Below, piece after piece: positions 27,368 through 36,083 of a DNA stretch of 64,000 bases (position 1 is its first letter; every line of letters begins with the position of its first letter). Below the pieces are notes generated by a model. That model did not search any database. It saw only the letters and a list, made by a program, of their open reading frames with translations, and was not told the DNA's origin. Source of the stretch: Deltaproteobacteria bacterium (lineage in GTDB: Bacteria > Myxococcota_A > UBA9042 > PHBI01); contig JACKFA010000001.1 of NCBI GenBank assembly GCA_020632715.1, positions 806,001 through 870,000 on the forward strand, written 5' to 3'. The translations under genes were made by a program, and so were the position numbers.

Positions 27368-29527
27368 ATGAATTTCCTGGGTTTGAGCACCCGCGTGGCG
27401 GTCGGGATCCTCGGTGGCGGCCTCGTCGCCGGGGTGGCGGTCGCCGCGCTGACGACGCCGGCGCCCCCGCGCGCGGGCGAGACGGCGACCACGACGAGCG
27501 CGACGCCGGCGGCGACGACGAAGACCGAGGCGACCTCGCCCACCGCGGCTGAGGCGAAGCCCGCGGTCGCGGCGCCGGCGGCGGAGCCTCTCGCAACTGC
27601 GAAATCCAAAGCGGAGCTCGAGCGCGATGCGACGCTTGGCGCGCTGGGTGTACGCCTTGCTGCAGCGCACACCAAGATCCACACCGCGGGGGACGCGGCG
27701 TCGATCGACGAGGCGATCGCGGGGGCGATCAAGGCGGCCTACCCGAAGAACGCGGGCAAGCGGAAGCTGCTGACGGAGGCCTACGCGGCGTCGGGAGCGG
27801 GGCACTTCGTGCGCGGGGGCCACCTGACGGGGATCGGCGCGGCGATCGTCGGGCGCGTCCACGAGCTCGAGGCGCACGCGCTCGACCCGAAGCCCTACGA
27901 CGTGGCCGGGCTCGACGCGGTCGTGGGGCCGCTCGGCGGCGCGGAGGCGGAGGACGCCGCGGCGGACCCGTTCGAGGAGGCCGTGAAGGAGCTCCTTCGC
28001 GACCCGGGCCCGTTCGACGCGGCGCGGGCGCAGCGGCGGCTCGAGGCGCTCGAGACGCTGCCGACGACCGCGGAGGGGACCGCCGCCATCGACCGGGTCG
28101 CCGAGCGCGGCGTGGGCGCGACGCTTCGCGCGGCGGACGCGGCGGCGGACGTGCGGGTCGCGCAGGCGGTGCTGCAGCTCGCGCTCGACTTCCAGCTCGT
28201 GCGGAAGGCGGGGCCGTTCGACATGCGGAAGGCCGAGGAGGTCTTCACGGACGGGAAGGCGCGGAAGCGGCTCGCGGAGGTCGTGCAGGGGGTGTTCGAG
28301 GCGGCGGACGGGGCGGCGGCGCTGAAGGTCATCGACCCGGAGCACCCGCAGTACCCGGCGCTGCTCGCGGCGTACGCGCGCTACCGGGAGATCGAGGCGA
28401 GCGGCGGCTGCAAGGAGCTCCCGAAGGGCTGGCGCATCAGCGAGGGGATGAAGGGCAAGGAGGTCCAGCGCCTGCAGGAGCGCCTCGCGTGCGAGGGCTA
28501 CTACAAGGGCGAGATCGACGGCGTCTACGAGGGCGCGAGCGTCGAGGCGATGAAGGTCTACCAGCGGCACCACGAGCTCGAGGACGAGGGCAACGCCTAC
28601 GGCGACACGATGAAGAGCCTGAACATCCCGATCTCGTACCGGGTGAAGCAGCTCGGGCTGGCCCTCCAGAGGCTGCGCGAGTCGAAGGTGTTCAAGTTCG
28701 GGGACGTGTGGCTGCGGGTGAACATCCCGGCGTTCGAGCTCCAGCTCTGGGACCACGGCAAGATCGTCCAGCGGAACCGCGTCATCGTCGGGACGAACCG
28801 GCTCGACGACGACAAGGCGGCGCTCACGCAGGGGCACCTGAACCGGACGAAGCTGTTCACGACGACGCTCTACGAGGTGATCGTGAACCCGACGTGGATC
28901 CTGCCGTCGCGCGTCGAGAACGGGGAGCTCAAGGGGAAGCTCGCGGAGGACCCCGAGTACCTCGAGAAGAAGAACATCAAGAAGGTGAAGCTCGGCAACG
29001 GCAACGAGGTGTACGTGCAGGGCGTCGGCGACGACAACGTCCTCGGCAAGGTGAAGTTCCTCTTGAAGGGGACGAACGCGATCTACCTGCACGACACGGA
29101 CAAGCGGACGCTCTTCCGGAAGCAGCGGCGCGACTTCTCGCACGGCTGCATCCGCGTCGACCAGGCGGTCGAGTTCGCCCGGATGATCCTGCTCCGCGAC
29201 GGGTGGGACGAGAAGGAGGTCGATCGGGCGCTCGGGATGAAGTCGACGCAGCGCGGGATGGAGCTCCACAAGCCCTTCGATCTCGTGACGGAGTACGTGA
29301 CGGTCGACGTGTCCGACGAGGGGCTGCCGATGTTCCTGACGGACGTCTACGGCTACGACGACGACTTCTACGACGAGAAGCTCCCGCCGAGCGTGACGGC
29401 GCGGTGGGGGAGCCCGCGGCTGCGGCCGCGCTGGGTGCCCGAGGTGTCGAAGGAGACGGTCGACAAGTGGCGCGCGGCGGGGACGCCGGCGCCGCGCGAT
29501 TACGACCCGGCGAAGCACGGGAAGTAG
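27368..29527 (+). CDS. L,D-transpeptidase (YkuD) with peptidoglycan-binding domain, YcbB-like
   Basis: 719 residues. An N-terminal signal anchor (VAVGILGGGLVAGVAVAAL) precedes an Ala/Thr-rich linker. A long helical region follows, then a PG_binding_1 domain (about 360-410: GKEVQRLQERLACEGYYKG). The YkuD catalytic domain carries SHGCIRV with catalytic Cys594 and the upstream His in YLHDT. It makes 3-3 cross-links or attaches proteins to peptidoglycan in the periplasm. The arrangement resembles YcbB/LdtD. The open frame extends about 480 codons upstream in antisense and overlapping DNA; ATG at 27368 is the first start giving a membrane signal. No clear ribosome-binding site is seen. Confidence 0.88.
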   Translation: MNFLGLSTRVAVGILGGGLVAGVAVAALTTPAPPRAGETATTTSATPAATTKTEATSPTAAEAKPAVAAPAAEPLATAKSKAELERDATLGALGVRLAAAHTKIHTAGDAASIDEAIAGAIKAAYPKNAGKRKLLTEAYAASGAGHFVRGGHLTGIGAAIVGRVHELEAHALDPKPYDVAGLDAVVGPLGGAEAEDAAADPFEEAVKELLRDPGPFDAARAQRRLEALETLPTTAEGTAAIDRVAERGVGATLRAADAAADVRVAQAVLQLALDFQLVRKAGPFDMRKAEEVFTDGKARKRLAEVVQGVFEAADGAAALKVIDPEHPQYPALLAAYARYREIEASGGCKELPKGWRISEGMKGKEVQRLQERLACEGYYKGEIDGVYEGASVEAMKVYQRHHELEDEGNAYGDTMKSLNIPISYRVKQLGLALQRLRESKVFKFGDVWLRVNIPAFELQLWDHGKIVQRNRVIVGTNRLDDDKAALTQGHLNRTKLFTTTLYEVIVNPTWILPSRVENGELKGKLAEDPEYLEKKNIKKVKLGNGNEVYVQGVGDDNVLGKVKFLLKGTNAIYLHDTDKRTLFRKQRRDFSHGCIRVDQAVEFARMILLRDGWDEKEVDRALGMKSTQRGMELHKPFDLVTEYVTVDVSDEGLPMFLTDVYGYDDDFYDEKLPPSVTARWGSPRLRPRWVPEVSKETVDKWRAAGTPAPRDYDPAKHGK

Positions 29528-29644
29528 GCGCCGGGCGCGGAACCGCGGCGCGAGCGGTCGGGAAGGCGCACGCTACCGTTGTGAGCGTGTACAAGTCGAC
29601 CGACCCGTGATACCACCGAAATCAACGTCGTCTTCGAGCCTGCC

Positions 29645-31027
29645 GTGGCGGCCCGGCCGCGCGGTATCACCCAGTTCTCAGGCCCCCTGCGCCGGTTGGA
29701 CACGACCCTAGAGGTCTTCATCATCGTCATCCTGATGGGGCTGTCGGCCATCTATTCCGGGATGGAGACCGCCCTCGTGACGCTCAGTGACGTCAAGCTC
29801 AGGCGGCGGATCGAAGAGTCCAAGAAACCGTCGCGGGTTCTGACGCTCTGGCGCGACTCGCCGAACGACGTCATCACGACGCTGCTCATCGGGAACAACC
29901 TGGTGAACATCACGTCGTCGGCGCTCGCGACCGATCTCACGAACACGCTGCTCGGGGACACCGGGTGGGGGATCCCCATCGCGGTCGGCGCGATGACGCT
30001 GCTCGTGCTCATCTTCGGCGAGGTCGTCCCGAAGACGTTCGCGAAGAACAACCCCGAGCGGTACCTCGTGTTCACGCCGCTCGTGCGGGCGAGCCACGCG
30101 GTGTTCTACCCGGCGATGCGCGTGCTGGTGGGGCTCACCGAGAAGGTGGTGCAGTCGCTCGGCGGGGAGATCCAGACCGGGGCGCCGGTGACCGAGGAGG
30201 ACATCGAGGAGCTCGTGCGGATCGGCAAGACCGACGGGTCGATGTCGCCGGTCGCGACGAAGCTCCTGACGGGGATCTTCGACCTCGACGACAAGCTCGC
30301 GCGCGAGGCGATGGTGCCGCGGACGGACGTCGTGGCGCTGCGGCGCGACGCGACGGTCGACGAGGTGCTCGACGTGGTGCGGGAGAGCGGCTACTCGCGC
30401 TACCCGGTCTACGGCGACAACATCGACGACATCGTCGGGGTCCTCTACGTGAAGGATCTCCTGACGCAGCTGCTCGACAAGTCGCAGCAGGGGCCGCCGA
30501 ACATCGGCGAGCTGATGCGGAAGCCGCTCGTGCGGGCGTGGAACTCGCGCATCCAGGATCTGCTCGTGGAGATGCAGCGGGAGCGGGTGCACCTCGTGGT
30601 GCTCGCGTCGGAGTACGGTGGCGTCGCGGGGATCATCACGCTCGAGGACATCGTCGAGGAGGTCTTCGGGCCGATCTACGACGAGCACGACACGTCGGAC
30701 GAGGAGTCGATCCGCCACGACGTCGATGGGAGCCTGGTGATCGACGGGGTGCTGCCGGTCGGGGATCTCGAGGAGGAGCTCGGCATCGAGTTCCCGGAGG
30801 ACGAGGACTACGAGACGGTCGCGGGCCTCCTGATGAAGGAGGCGAGCACGTTCCCCGAGCAGGGGTTCACGTGCGAGATCCACGGCTTGCGGTTCGAGGT
30901 GCTGAAGGCGGACGCGACGCGCGTGCTCGAGGTGAGCGTGCGGCGGGTGACGGCGGTGGACGCGGCGCCGCAGGACGGGGCGGTCGTGGACACGGCGCCG
31001 ACGGCGAAGGCCGGCGGGGCGGCGTGA
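29645..31027 (+). CDS. CNNM/HlyC-CorC family transporter-like protein with CBS pair
   Basis: 460 residues. DUF21/CNNM membrane domain (about 20-190: SAIYSGMETALVTLSDVKLRRR, GNNLVNITSSALAT, FGEVVPKTFAKNNPER), a CBS pair (about 215-345: MVPRTDVVALRRDATVDEVL, VLASEYGGVAGIITLEDIVE), and a C-terminal CorC_HlyC domain (370-445). Family members are linked to magnesium or cobalt efflux; hemolysin names are historical. GTG at 29645 is used; TTG at 29696 would remove a short polar N-terminus. It is probably monocistronic: the next gene starts 175 bases later. Confidence 0.9.
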   Translation: MAARPRGITQFSGPLRRLDTTLEVFIIVILMGLSAIYSGMETALVTLSDVKLRRRIEESKKPSRVLTLWRDSPNDVITTLLIGNNLVNITSSALATDLTNTLLGDTGWGIPIAVGAMTLLVLIFGEVVPKTFAKNNPERYLVFTPLVRASHAVFYPAMRVLVGLTEKVVQSLGGEIQTGAPVTEEDIEELVRIGKTDGSMSPVATKLLTGIFDLDDKLAREAMVPRTDVVALRRDATVDEVLDVVRESGYSRYPVYGDNIDDIVGVLYVKDLLTQLLDKSQQGPPNIGELMRKPLVRAWNSRIQDLLVEMQRERVHLVVLASEYGGVAGIITLEDIVEEVFGPIYDEHDTSDEESIRHDVDGSLVIDGVLPVGDLEEELGIEFPEDEDYETVAGLLMKEASTFPEQGFTCEIHGLRFEVLKADATRVLEVSVRRVTAVDAAPQDGAVVDTAPTAKAGGAA

Positions 31028-31127
31028 GGGCGGCGCGGGCCGGGTCTTGAGTCGGCGTGGCAAGTCGCCTAACGTGAGATTTCGTGAATTTCGGTCAAGA
31101 TCGGGATCGATCCGGGCCGATACACGT

Positions 31128-31205
31128 ATGAATTGGCTGATGGCGTCGAGCGGTGGGTCCGCTCCGGGGAAGGACGGCGAGCCAACAGTGGGGGTAGCAG
31201 CGTGA
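31128..31205 (+). CDS. Possible 25-residue leader ORF
   Basis: ATG at 31128 opens a 25-codon frame (begins MNWLMASSGG) whose TGA overlaps the GTG start of the next gene as GTGA. The overlap is the kind used for translational coupling, but there is no ribosome-binding site before the ATG and the peptide has no known motif. It may be chance. Confidence 0.25.
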   Translation: MNWLMASSGGSAPGKDGEPTVGVAA

Positions 31206-32026
31206 GCGACGAGAAGCACGACGACGGCGTGGTCACTTCGGCGCCGGCCTCGGTGATGGGGAGTCTCCTGACGGACCTGCTCAGCGAGGCCAAGAAGGAC
31301 GTGGCGGCCGAGCGGCAGCAGCTCGAGCGGAAGCTGCACGCGAAGGAGGCCGAGGAGCGGGAGGCGCTGCGGCGGGAGGAGGCGCGGAAGCGCGCCGAGA
31401 TGCAGCAGAAGCTGACCGAGGAGACGATCCTCCGCAACCAGGCGATCTCGTCGGCGAAGCGGGATCGGTCGGACACGGCGGAGCGGGTGAACCCGACGAC
31501 CGAGCGGCACGCGCGGCCGCAGGTGGCGCCGGCGCAGGAGGCGCCGCTGACGGCGGCGGCCCCGGTGGCGGTGGTGAAGGAGAAGCCGCGGCTCCCGAAG
31601 CTGGCGCTGGCGGCGCTGGTGATCGCGGGGGTGGGGCTCGGCTTCGGCGGCGCCTCGGCGCTGGCGCCGACGCCGCGGCTGACGATGCCGGACGTGGACG
31701 CGGCGGCGAAGTCGATCGTGGCGCTGACGGCGAAGGCGGCGCAGGCGGAGGGGCGCGTGACGGAGGCGCTCGAGAGCGCCAACGGCAAGATCAAGGCGCT
31801 CGAGTCGAAGATCGACGACGCCCTGGCGGCGCAGAAGCAGCTCCAGGACGACCTCGCGAAGACGAAGGCCGAGCTCGGCGAGACGAAGACCGCGCTCGAC
31901 GAGGAGAAGGGCAAGCCCGCGGCGGCGACGTCGTCGTCGGGGTCGAAGCGCGGCCACGGCAACAGCGGCAGCGGCAACACGGGCTCGGGCGTGCCGAACA
32001 TCAACACGGGCGTCTTCGGGAACTGA
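31202..32026 (+). CDS. Single-pass membrane protein with two coiled coils, unknown function
   Basis: 274 residues from GTG at 31202; TTG at 31133 in the same frame would add 23 residues. The cytoplasmic part is a highly charged helix (SEAKKDVAAERQQLERKL, EAEEREALRREEARKRAEM), then a Pro/Ala region, one membrane helix (LALAALVIAGVGLGFGGASAL) and a second coiled coil outside. It ends in a Gly/Ser/Asn-rich tail. No enzymatic motif is present. The topology suggests a structural or scaffolding role at the inner membrane; this is inference. It ends before a strong bidirectional hairpin. Confidence 0.7.
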   Translation: MSDEKHDDGVVTSAPASVMGSLLTDLLSEAKKDVAAERQQLERKLHAKEAEEREALRREEARKRAEMQQKLTEETILRNQAISSAKRDRSDTAERVNPTTERHARPQVAPAQEAPLTAAAPVAVVKEKPRLPKLALAALVIAGVGLGFGGASALAPTPRLTMPDVDAAAKSIVALTAKAAQAEGRVTEALESANGKIKALESKIDDALAAQKQLQDDLAKTKAELGETKTALDEEKGKPAAATSSSGSKRGHGNSGSGNTGSGVPNINTGVFGN

Positions 32027-32060
32027 GCCGACCGGAGCGCGGGAGCGCCGAGAGACATCT

Positions 32061-32092
32061 AGAGCCCGATCACCGCGCGGTGGTCGGGCTCT
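32061..32092. terminator. Bidirectional rho-independent-like terminator
   Basis: 14-base-pair stem (AGAGCCCGATCACC with GGTGGTCGGGCTCT, one wobble) and GCGC loop, followed by TCT on the + strand and preceded by AGA on it (TCT on the minus strand). It sits between the convergent coiled-coil gene (+) and RCC1-type gene (-). Confidence 0.75.
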
Positions 32093-32121
32093 TCTGCGTC
32101 TGGGACCGTGATGCGCCTGGG

Positions 32122-33777
32122 CTACTCGAAGGGAACGGGCCCGGGGGGCATGGAGCCGGGCGTGCCGCCGCGGTCCGAGCCGTCGCCGTAGCCCAGGAGC
32201 TCGGCCGAGCCCCAGCAGTAGAGCTGCCCAGACTCGCCGATGGCGCAGCTGACGCCGGGACCGGCGAGTTGCCCCGTCGCGACGAAGACCGCGGGCTCGG
32301 GGAGCGGCACCGGCTGCTTCGATGCGGGGGTCTCATCATCTCCGATGCTACTGAGATCGCCCTGACCGAGCCATGGCCCGCCGCTCCCCCAGCAACGAAC
32401 GTCGCCCCCATCGAGCACCACACAGATGTGGGACCGCGTCCCGCCCTGGTACGACCCGTAGCCGTCGAGGCGCAGGACGGACCCGCCAACCTGGACGTTC
32501 GCGGCGCTCCCGGGTGACTCGTCGTCTCCGTAGACGCGGTCGTTGCCGTGGCTCGCGAGGCCGCTTCCCCAGCAGCGGATGGCGCCCAGCATCGATCGCG
32601 TGCAGGTCCACTGATTGCCTACGACCACGTCGGCGACCTGGATGCCTCCGAGGGCGATTGACGCGCGATAATCGTCTACCGCCGCTCCGCGTGAAGCCGT
32701 GCTCGCGTACCCGAGCGCACCGCCCGCCCCGTTGCCCCAACAGGTGAGGTCGCCATCGACGTCGACGGCACAGGCGTGCATGCGACCGACCTCGAGCCCG
32801 ACCACGCGTTTCGTGAACGGAAGCGGGTCAGCGTTCGCGAGCGAGGCCACAGAGACGTCGCTGGCCACGAAGGGTCCGGTGAGATGGTTCACGCTGCTCC
32901 CCCAGCAGAACACCTTGCCGTCGGGGGTCGTCAAGGCACAGCCGTTGTCGACCGAGAGGCTCACCGCGCTGACGGGCCCCACCGGGATGGTCTCCGCCTC
33001 GGCCGGGGTAGCGCCGGCGTAGATGCTCCGATAAGCGGCTGAGACGGACCAGCACTTCGCCACGCCGGAGGCTAAGCGAACACAGGTCGAGAAGCCTGCG
33101 ACACTGACTGCGACGACGTCCTCGTCGAAGCGCACGAGGTCACCATCGCGAGCCTGGATCTCACCCCACCAGGACCGCAGTGCGCCGTGCACCACGAGGT
33201 GGGTCATGTTGCCGTCAACCGCCACCATCCGTGGCTTGCACACGCCGTTGCGGCAGAAGCCCGGATACTCCGTCCCGGAGTCGCACGGCGCGTCCCACGC
33301 GCTCTCAGGATTGGAGCAGACGCCCGTCGTGGGATCGCAGGTACCGACGTCGCGGCAGGTGGTCGGCTCGCAGACGACGGGCTCACCGACGCACTGCCCG
33401 TCCTTGCAGGTGTCGCCGGTCGTACAGAGGTCGTCATCGTCGCATGCGCCGCCGCTCACGGGCCTCGCGACGCAGGCGTCGTCGACGCACTCACCACGGA
33501 CGCAGGCGCCGTCGAGGTGAGCGCACCCGCCGCTGCATCCGGCGCCCGCGCCGTCGCTATCGGCCACATCGAACGTGTCGGAGGCTGACGTGTCTCGGTC
33601 GGTGTCCGGCGCCGTGGCGCTGTCGGCCGCGTCCACGACCAGCGTGTCCTCGACGTTCGTGTCCTGGAGGACGTCCTCCTCGTGCTTCGGCGGGTCCGGG
33701 AAGCAGCCCGCGACGCCCAGGGCGAGCACCCCTGCCCATATCGTCATGACCGCGCGGGTCGTCGTCGTCGCCGTCAT
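32122..33777 (-). CDS. RCC1-repeat lipoprotein with Cys-rich N-terminal modules
   Basis: 551 residues from ATG at 33777, which follows a GAGGGGG ribosome-binding site. The signal peptide ends at LGVAGC (Cys25). An Asp/Thr-rich linker and Cys-rich modules (CSGGCAHLDGACVRGEC, CTTGDTCKDGQCVG) come next. The C-terminal 350 residues carry RCC1-type beta-propeller repeats of the form C.....G.V.CWG (for example DGKVFCWGSS, GDLTCWGNG, GAIRCWGSG, GDVRCWGSG, GQLYCWGSA). Such secreted propellers are common in Myxococcota lipoproteins; ligand unknown. Third codon positions look less G/C-biased than in neighbouring genes, a possible sign of recent acquisition or weak expression. Confidence 0.85.
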   Translation of the reverse strand: MTATTTTRAVMTIWAGVLALGVAGCFPDPPKHEEDVLQDTNVEDTLVVDAADSATAPDTDRDTSASDTFDVADSDGAGAGCSGGCAHLDGACVRGECVDDACVARPVSGGACDDDDLCTTGDTCKDGQCVGEPVVCEPTTCRDVGTCDPTTGVCSNPESAWDAPCDSGTEYPGFCRNGVCKPRMVAVDGNMTHLVVHGALRSWWGEIQARDGDLVRFDEDVVAVSVAGFSTCVRLASGVAKCWSVSAAYRSIYAGATPAEAETIPVGPVSAVSLSVDNGCALTTPDGKVFCWGSSVNHLTGPFVASDVSVASLANADPLPFTKRVVGLEVGRMHACAVDVDGDLTCWGNGAGGALGYASTASRGAAVDDYRASIALGGIQVADVVVGNQWTCTRSMLGAIRCWGSGLASHGNDRVYGDDESPGSAANVQVGGSVLRLDGYGSYQGGTRSHICVVLDGGDVRCWGSGGPWLGQGDLSSIGDDETPASKQPVPLPEPAVFVATGQLAGPGVSCAIGESGQLYCWGSAELLGYGDGSDRGGTPGSMPPGPVPFE

Positions 33778-33818
33778 AGCCCCCTCGGCTGCTAGCCCGT
33801 GGGCGAGGCTGACACGGC

Positions 33819-33866
33819 GACGCCCCGACCGCAACCTGCCTACAGGGCAGTCGCGACCGGGGCGTC
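33819..33866 (-). terminator. Nested hairpin between the two lipoprotein genes
   Basis: A perfect 9-base outer stem GACGCCCCG / CGGGGCGTC encloses a second inverted repeat CTGCC...GGCAG. It lies just after the stop of the 657-residue lipoprotein gene and before the RCC1-type gene. There is no T-run, so termination is only likely. Confidence 0.5.
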
Positions 33867-33889
33867 CGTTCGGCGAGGACACGCGAGCG

Positions 33890-35863
33890 CTACTGCGCGC
33901 GGCCGCCCCAGAAGATGGCGTCGAACTTCGTCGGGTTCGAGCCCAGGTTCAGCTCCACGTCCCACTTGCAGGGCGCCGCCTGCGACCCGACCCCGTCGAC
34001 GACCATGTCGTTGTTGAAGTCGGAGAGCTTGCAGGTCTGCTTCGTGCCGAGGCTGAAGACGTTGCCGCTGTTCGCGTCGAGCCCGTTGAGCGTGTTCCGG
34101 AGGAAGCCCGACCCGGTCGTCGCGATGATGTTGCATGCGCTTTGAATGGCGACCTCCGTCGACTCGCTGATGACGCCGTCCTTCGTCGTGCCTGGAGCGA
34201 GCCCGTCTGCGAAGCGGCCGCAGCAGTCGAGGGCGCCCTGCGCCGGCGCGAGGCACTCCACGCCGCCACCAACCATGTAGCCGAGGAGCTCCTCGTAGGA
34301 GTTGACGTTGTCGTTGCCGACCACGACCGGCAGGAGGAAGTTCTCGAGGAAGTAGTTGATGAGCGCCCCGTAGCGCAGGTTGAGGGGGTGCTTCTCGATG
34401 GTGAGGTCCCAGTAGTTCGCGACGCTCGCGCCGAAGTGCCCCGTGATCGCCTGCTGCTGGAACGCGTTGATCGAGAACTGCCGCGAGCCGCAGCCCGCCT
34501 CCGTCGCCGGGTCGCAGTTCGCGCCGAGGCTCCACTTCACCTTGACCGTGTGCCAGTTCTCGCTCGTGTCGGCCTCGCTCCACTCACCGGCCGCGCTCGG
34601 CTCGGCGTTGAAGGTGAGCGTCGCCTGGATCTCGAACGCCTTCAGGATGTCCGCCACGTCGCCGCCGGCCTGGAGGACGTCGCCGAAGACGGTGCCCTGG
34701 ACGAACGACTCGAGGATCTGGTCGACGAGGTCGAACACGAAGGCGCCGAGCGTCCCGGGCGTCACGTTGCCGTCGCCGTCACGGGAGAAGAGGCTCCCGC
34801 AGAAGCCCTCGAGCTGGTCGTTGTCGAACCCGCCGAGGAGGTCACACGCGAGCTCGAAGACGGTCTGCGTCGGCGACTGGAAGAAGCCGACCACGTAGTC
34901 GACCCACTTCTTGTAGGGCTCCGGGATGGCCGAGATGAAGTCGAAGCGGCTCGTGATGTCGTAGGACCCGGCGTAGAGCGGCGGGCGGTCCGTCATCTCG
35001 ATGGACACGGTCTTCGACTTGTTGACCTCGACCACGACCTCCGTGGCGTTACAGCCCCACGCCTGGATCGCGTTCGCCTGGTTCAGCGAGAACACGAGCG
35101 CCGTGAAGCGCTGCGTCCCGTCCTGCTCGAGCCCGTCGAACTCCGGGAACTTCGCCGACTGCGTGAGCGACAGGTTGTCCCGCGCCTGCGCCGCCGTCTG
35201 GTTCGTGAAGAGATCCAGCATGTTCGAGCAGTCGGGCTTGTTCGCCGCGTCCTGGCGGTAGAGGCGCACGCTGTACACGCCCACGGGCCGGCTCCCGCCG
35301 TACGTCCCGAGCACCGTCAGCGGCACCGTGCCCTTCGACGTCACCACCACGTCGAAGTAGAGCGGCGGGATGTCGCTGTTGTCGATGTACGCCTTCACGA
35401 CGTACTGACCCACGATCTCCGAGCGCGCCTTCGTCTCGACGAGCGAGATCCCCGACTCGTCCGTGAACGACGACAGCGTGTTCAGGAAGCCCAGGTTGTT
35501 CGCGTCGTTCTCGATGGCGAACTTCACGACCTGCCCGGCCTTCACCGAGCCGTCCTCCGTGTAGACCACCTTCAGCGTACGCGTCGCGCTGAACGAGATG
35601 GAGATCGTGCAGCGGTCCGTCCCCTTGCACGGGACCTGGTCGTCACCGAAGGCGTCGTCGAAGTCGAGCTTCCGCACCTTCGCGACCTGCGCCGTGTCCG
35701 TCGGCGTCGAGTCCCCGCCGCCGTCCGGCGTGACGACGTCCGAGAAGAGCGCGTCCACGTCGCTCCCCTGCTGCGTGCCGGTCGAGTCGTCGCCGCACGC
35801 GGCGATCCCGCCCATGGCGAGCACTCCGATGCCCAGGACTGTGACCAAGGTCGTTCGACGCAT
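33890..35863 (-). CDS. Large secreted lipoprotein, unknown function
   Basis: 657 residues. The signal peptide ends at the lipobox GGIAAC (Cys23), followed by an Asp/Thr-rich stretch. The mature N-terminal region (RTLKVVYTEDGSVKAGQVVKFAIEND, DESGISLVETKARSEIVGQY) looks like one or two Ig-like (Big-type) beta domains. The remainder has paired cysteines (PCKGTDRCT, ECLAPAQGALDCCG) and no motif I recognise. Many aromatic and Asn residues in the C-terminal part suggest an extracellular fold. It has its own good promoter (35978-36007) and an AGAGG ribosome-binding site. The function is not assigned. Confidence 0.78.
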   Translation of the reverse strand: MRRTTLVTVLGIGVLAMGGIAACGDDSTGTQQGSDVDALFSDVVTPDGGGDSTPTDTAQVAKVRKLDFDDAFGDDQVPCKGTDRCTISISFSATRTLKVVYTEDGSVKAGQVVKFAIENDANNLGFLNTLSSFTDESGISLVETKARSEIVGQYVVKAYIDNSDIPPLYFDVVVTSKGTVPLTVLGTYGGSRPVGVYSVRLYRQDAANKPDCSNMLDLFTNQTAAQARDNLSLTQSAKFPEFDGLEQDGTQRFTALVFSLNQANAIQAWGCNATEVVVEVNKSKTVSIEMTDRPPLYAGSYDITSRFDFISAIPEPYKKWVDYVVGFFQSPTQTVFELACDLLGGFDNDQLEGFCGSLFSRDGDGNVTPGTLGAFVFDLVDQILESFVQGTVFGDVLQAGGDVADILKAFEIQATLTFNAEPSAAGEWSEADTSENWHTVKVKWSLGANCDPATEAGCGSRQFSINAFQQQAITGHFGASVANYWDLTIEKHPLNLRYGALINYFLENFLLPVVVGNDNVNSYEELLGYMVGGGVECLAPAQGALDCCGRFADGLAPGTTKDGVISESTEVAIQSACNIIATTGSGFLRNTLNGLDANSGNVFSLGTKQTCKLSDFNNDMVVDGVGSQAAPCKWDVELNLGSNPTKFDAIFWGGRAQ

Positions 35864-35977
35864 TTCAGACCTCTCGCGGCGCTTTCGGCCGCCCTCGCGG
35901 CGGATTGTGGCAAGCCTAGCAAACGGCAGGTCGCGCTTAAACCCTTGCTTGATACGGCTGGCCTGGAACGGGGCGGC

Positions 35978-36007
35978 AATCTAGGGATCCGCCCCCCCGC
36001 GTGTCAA
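35978..36007 (-). promoter_or_regulatory. Sigma-70-type promoter of the 657-residue lipoprotein
   Basis: On the minus strand: TTGACA (36002-36007), 18-base spacer, TAGATT (35978-35983), predicting a start near 35971 and a leader of about 108 bases before the ATG at 35863. Confidence 0.6.
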
Positions 36008-36083
36008 GCATCGTGAGTGTTCTTCGCGGTCTCCCGCATGACGCGCCGCGTCATGGCGGGTTACCCGACGATCCCGGCGACCT

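Noticed and set aside
31133..31201. TTG at 31133 as start of the coiled-coil membrane protein
   Set aside because: The added residues have no membrane or domain features; GTG at 31202 is a better boundary, though not proven.
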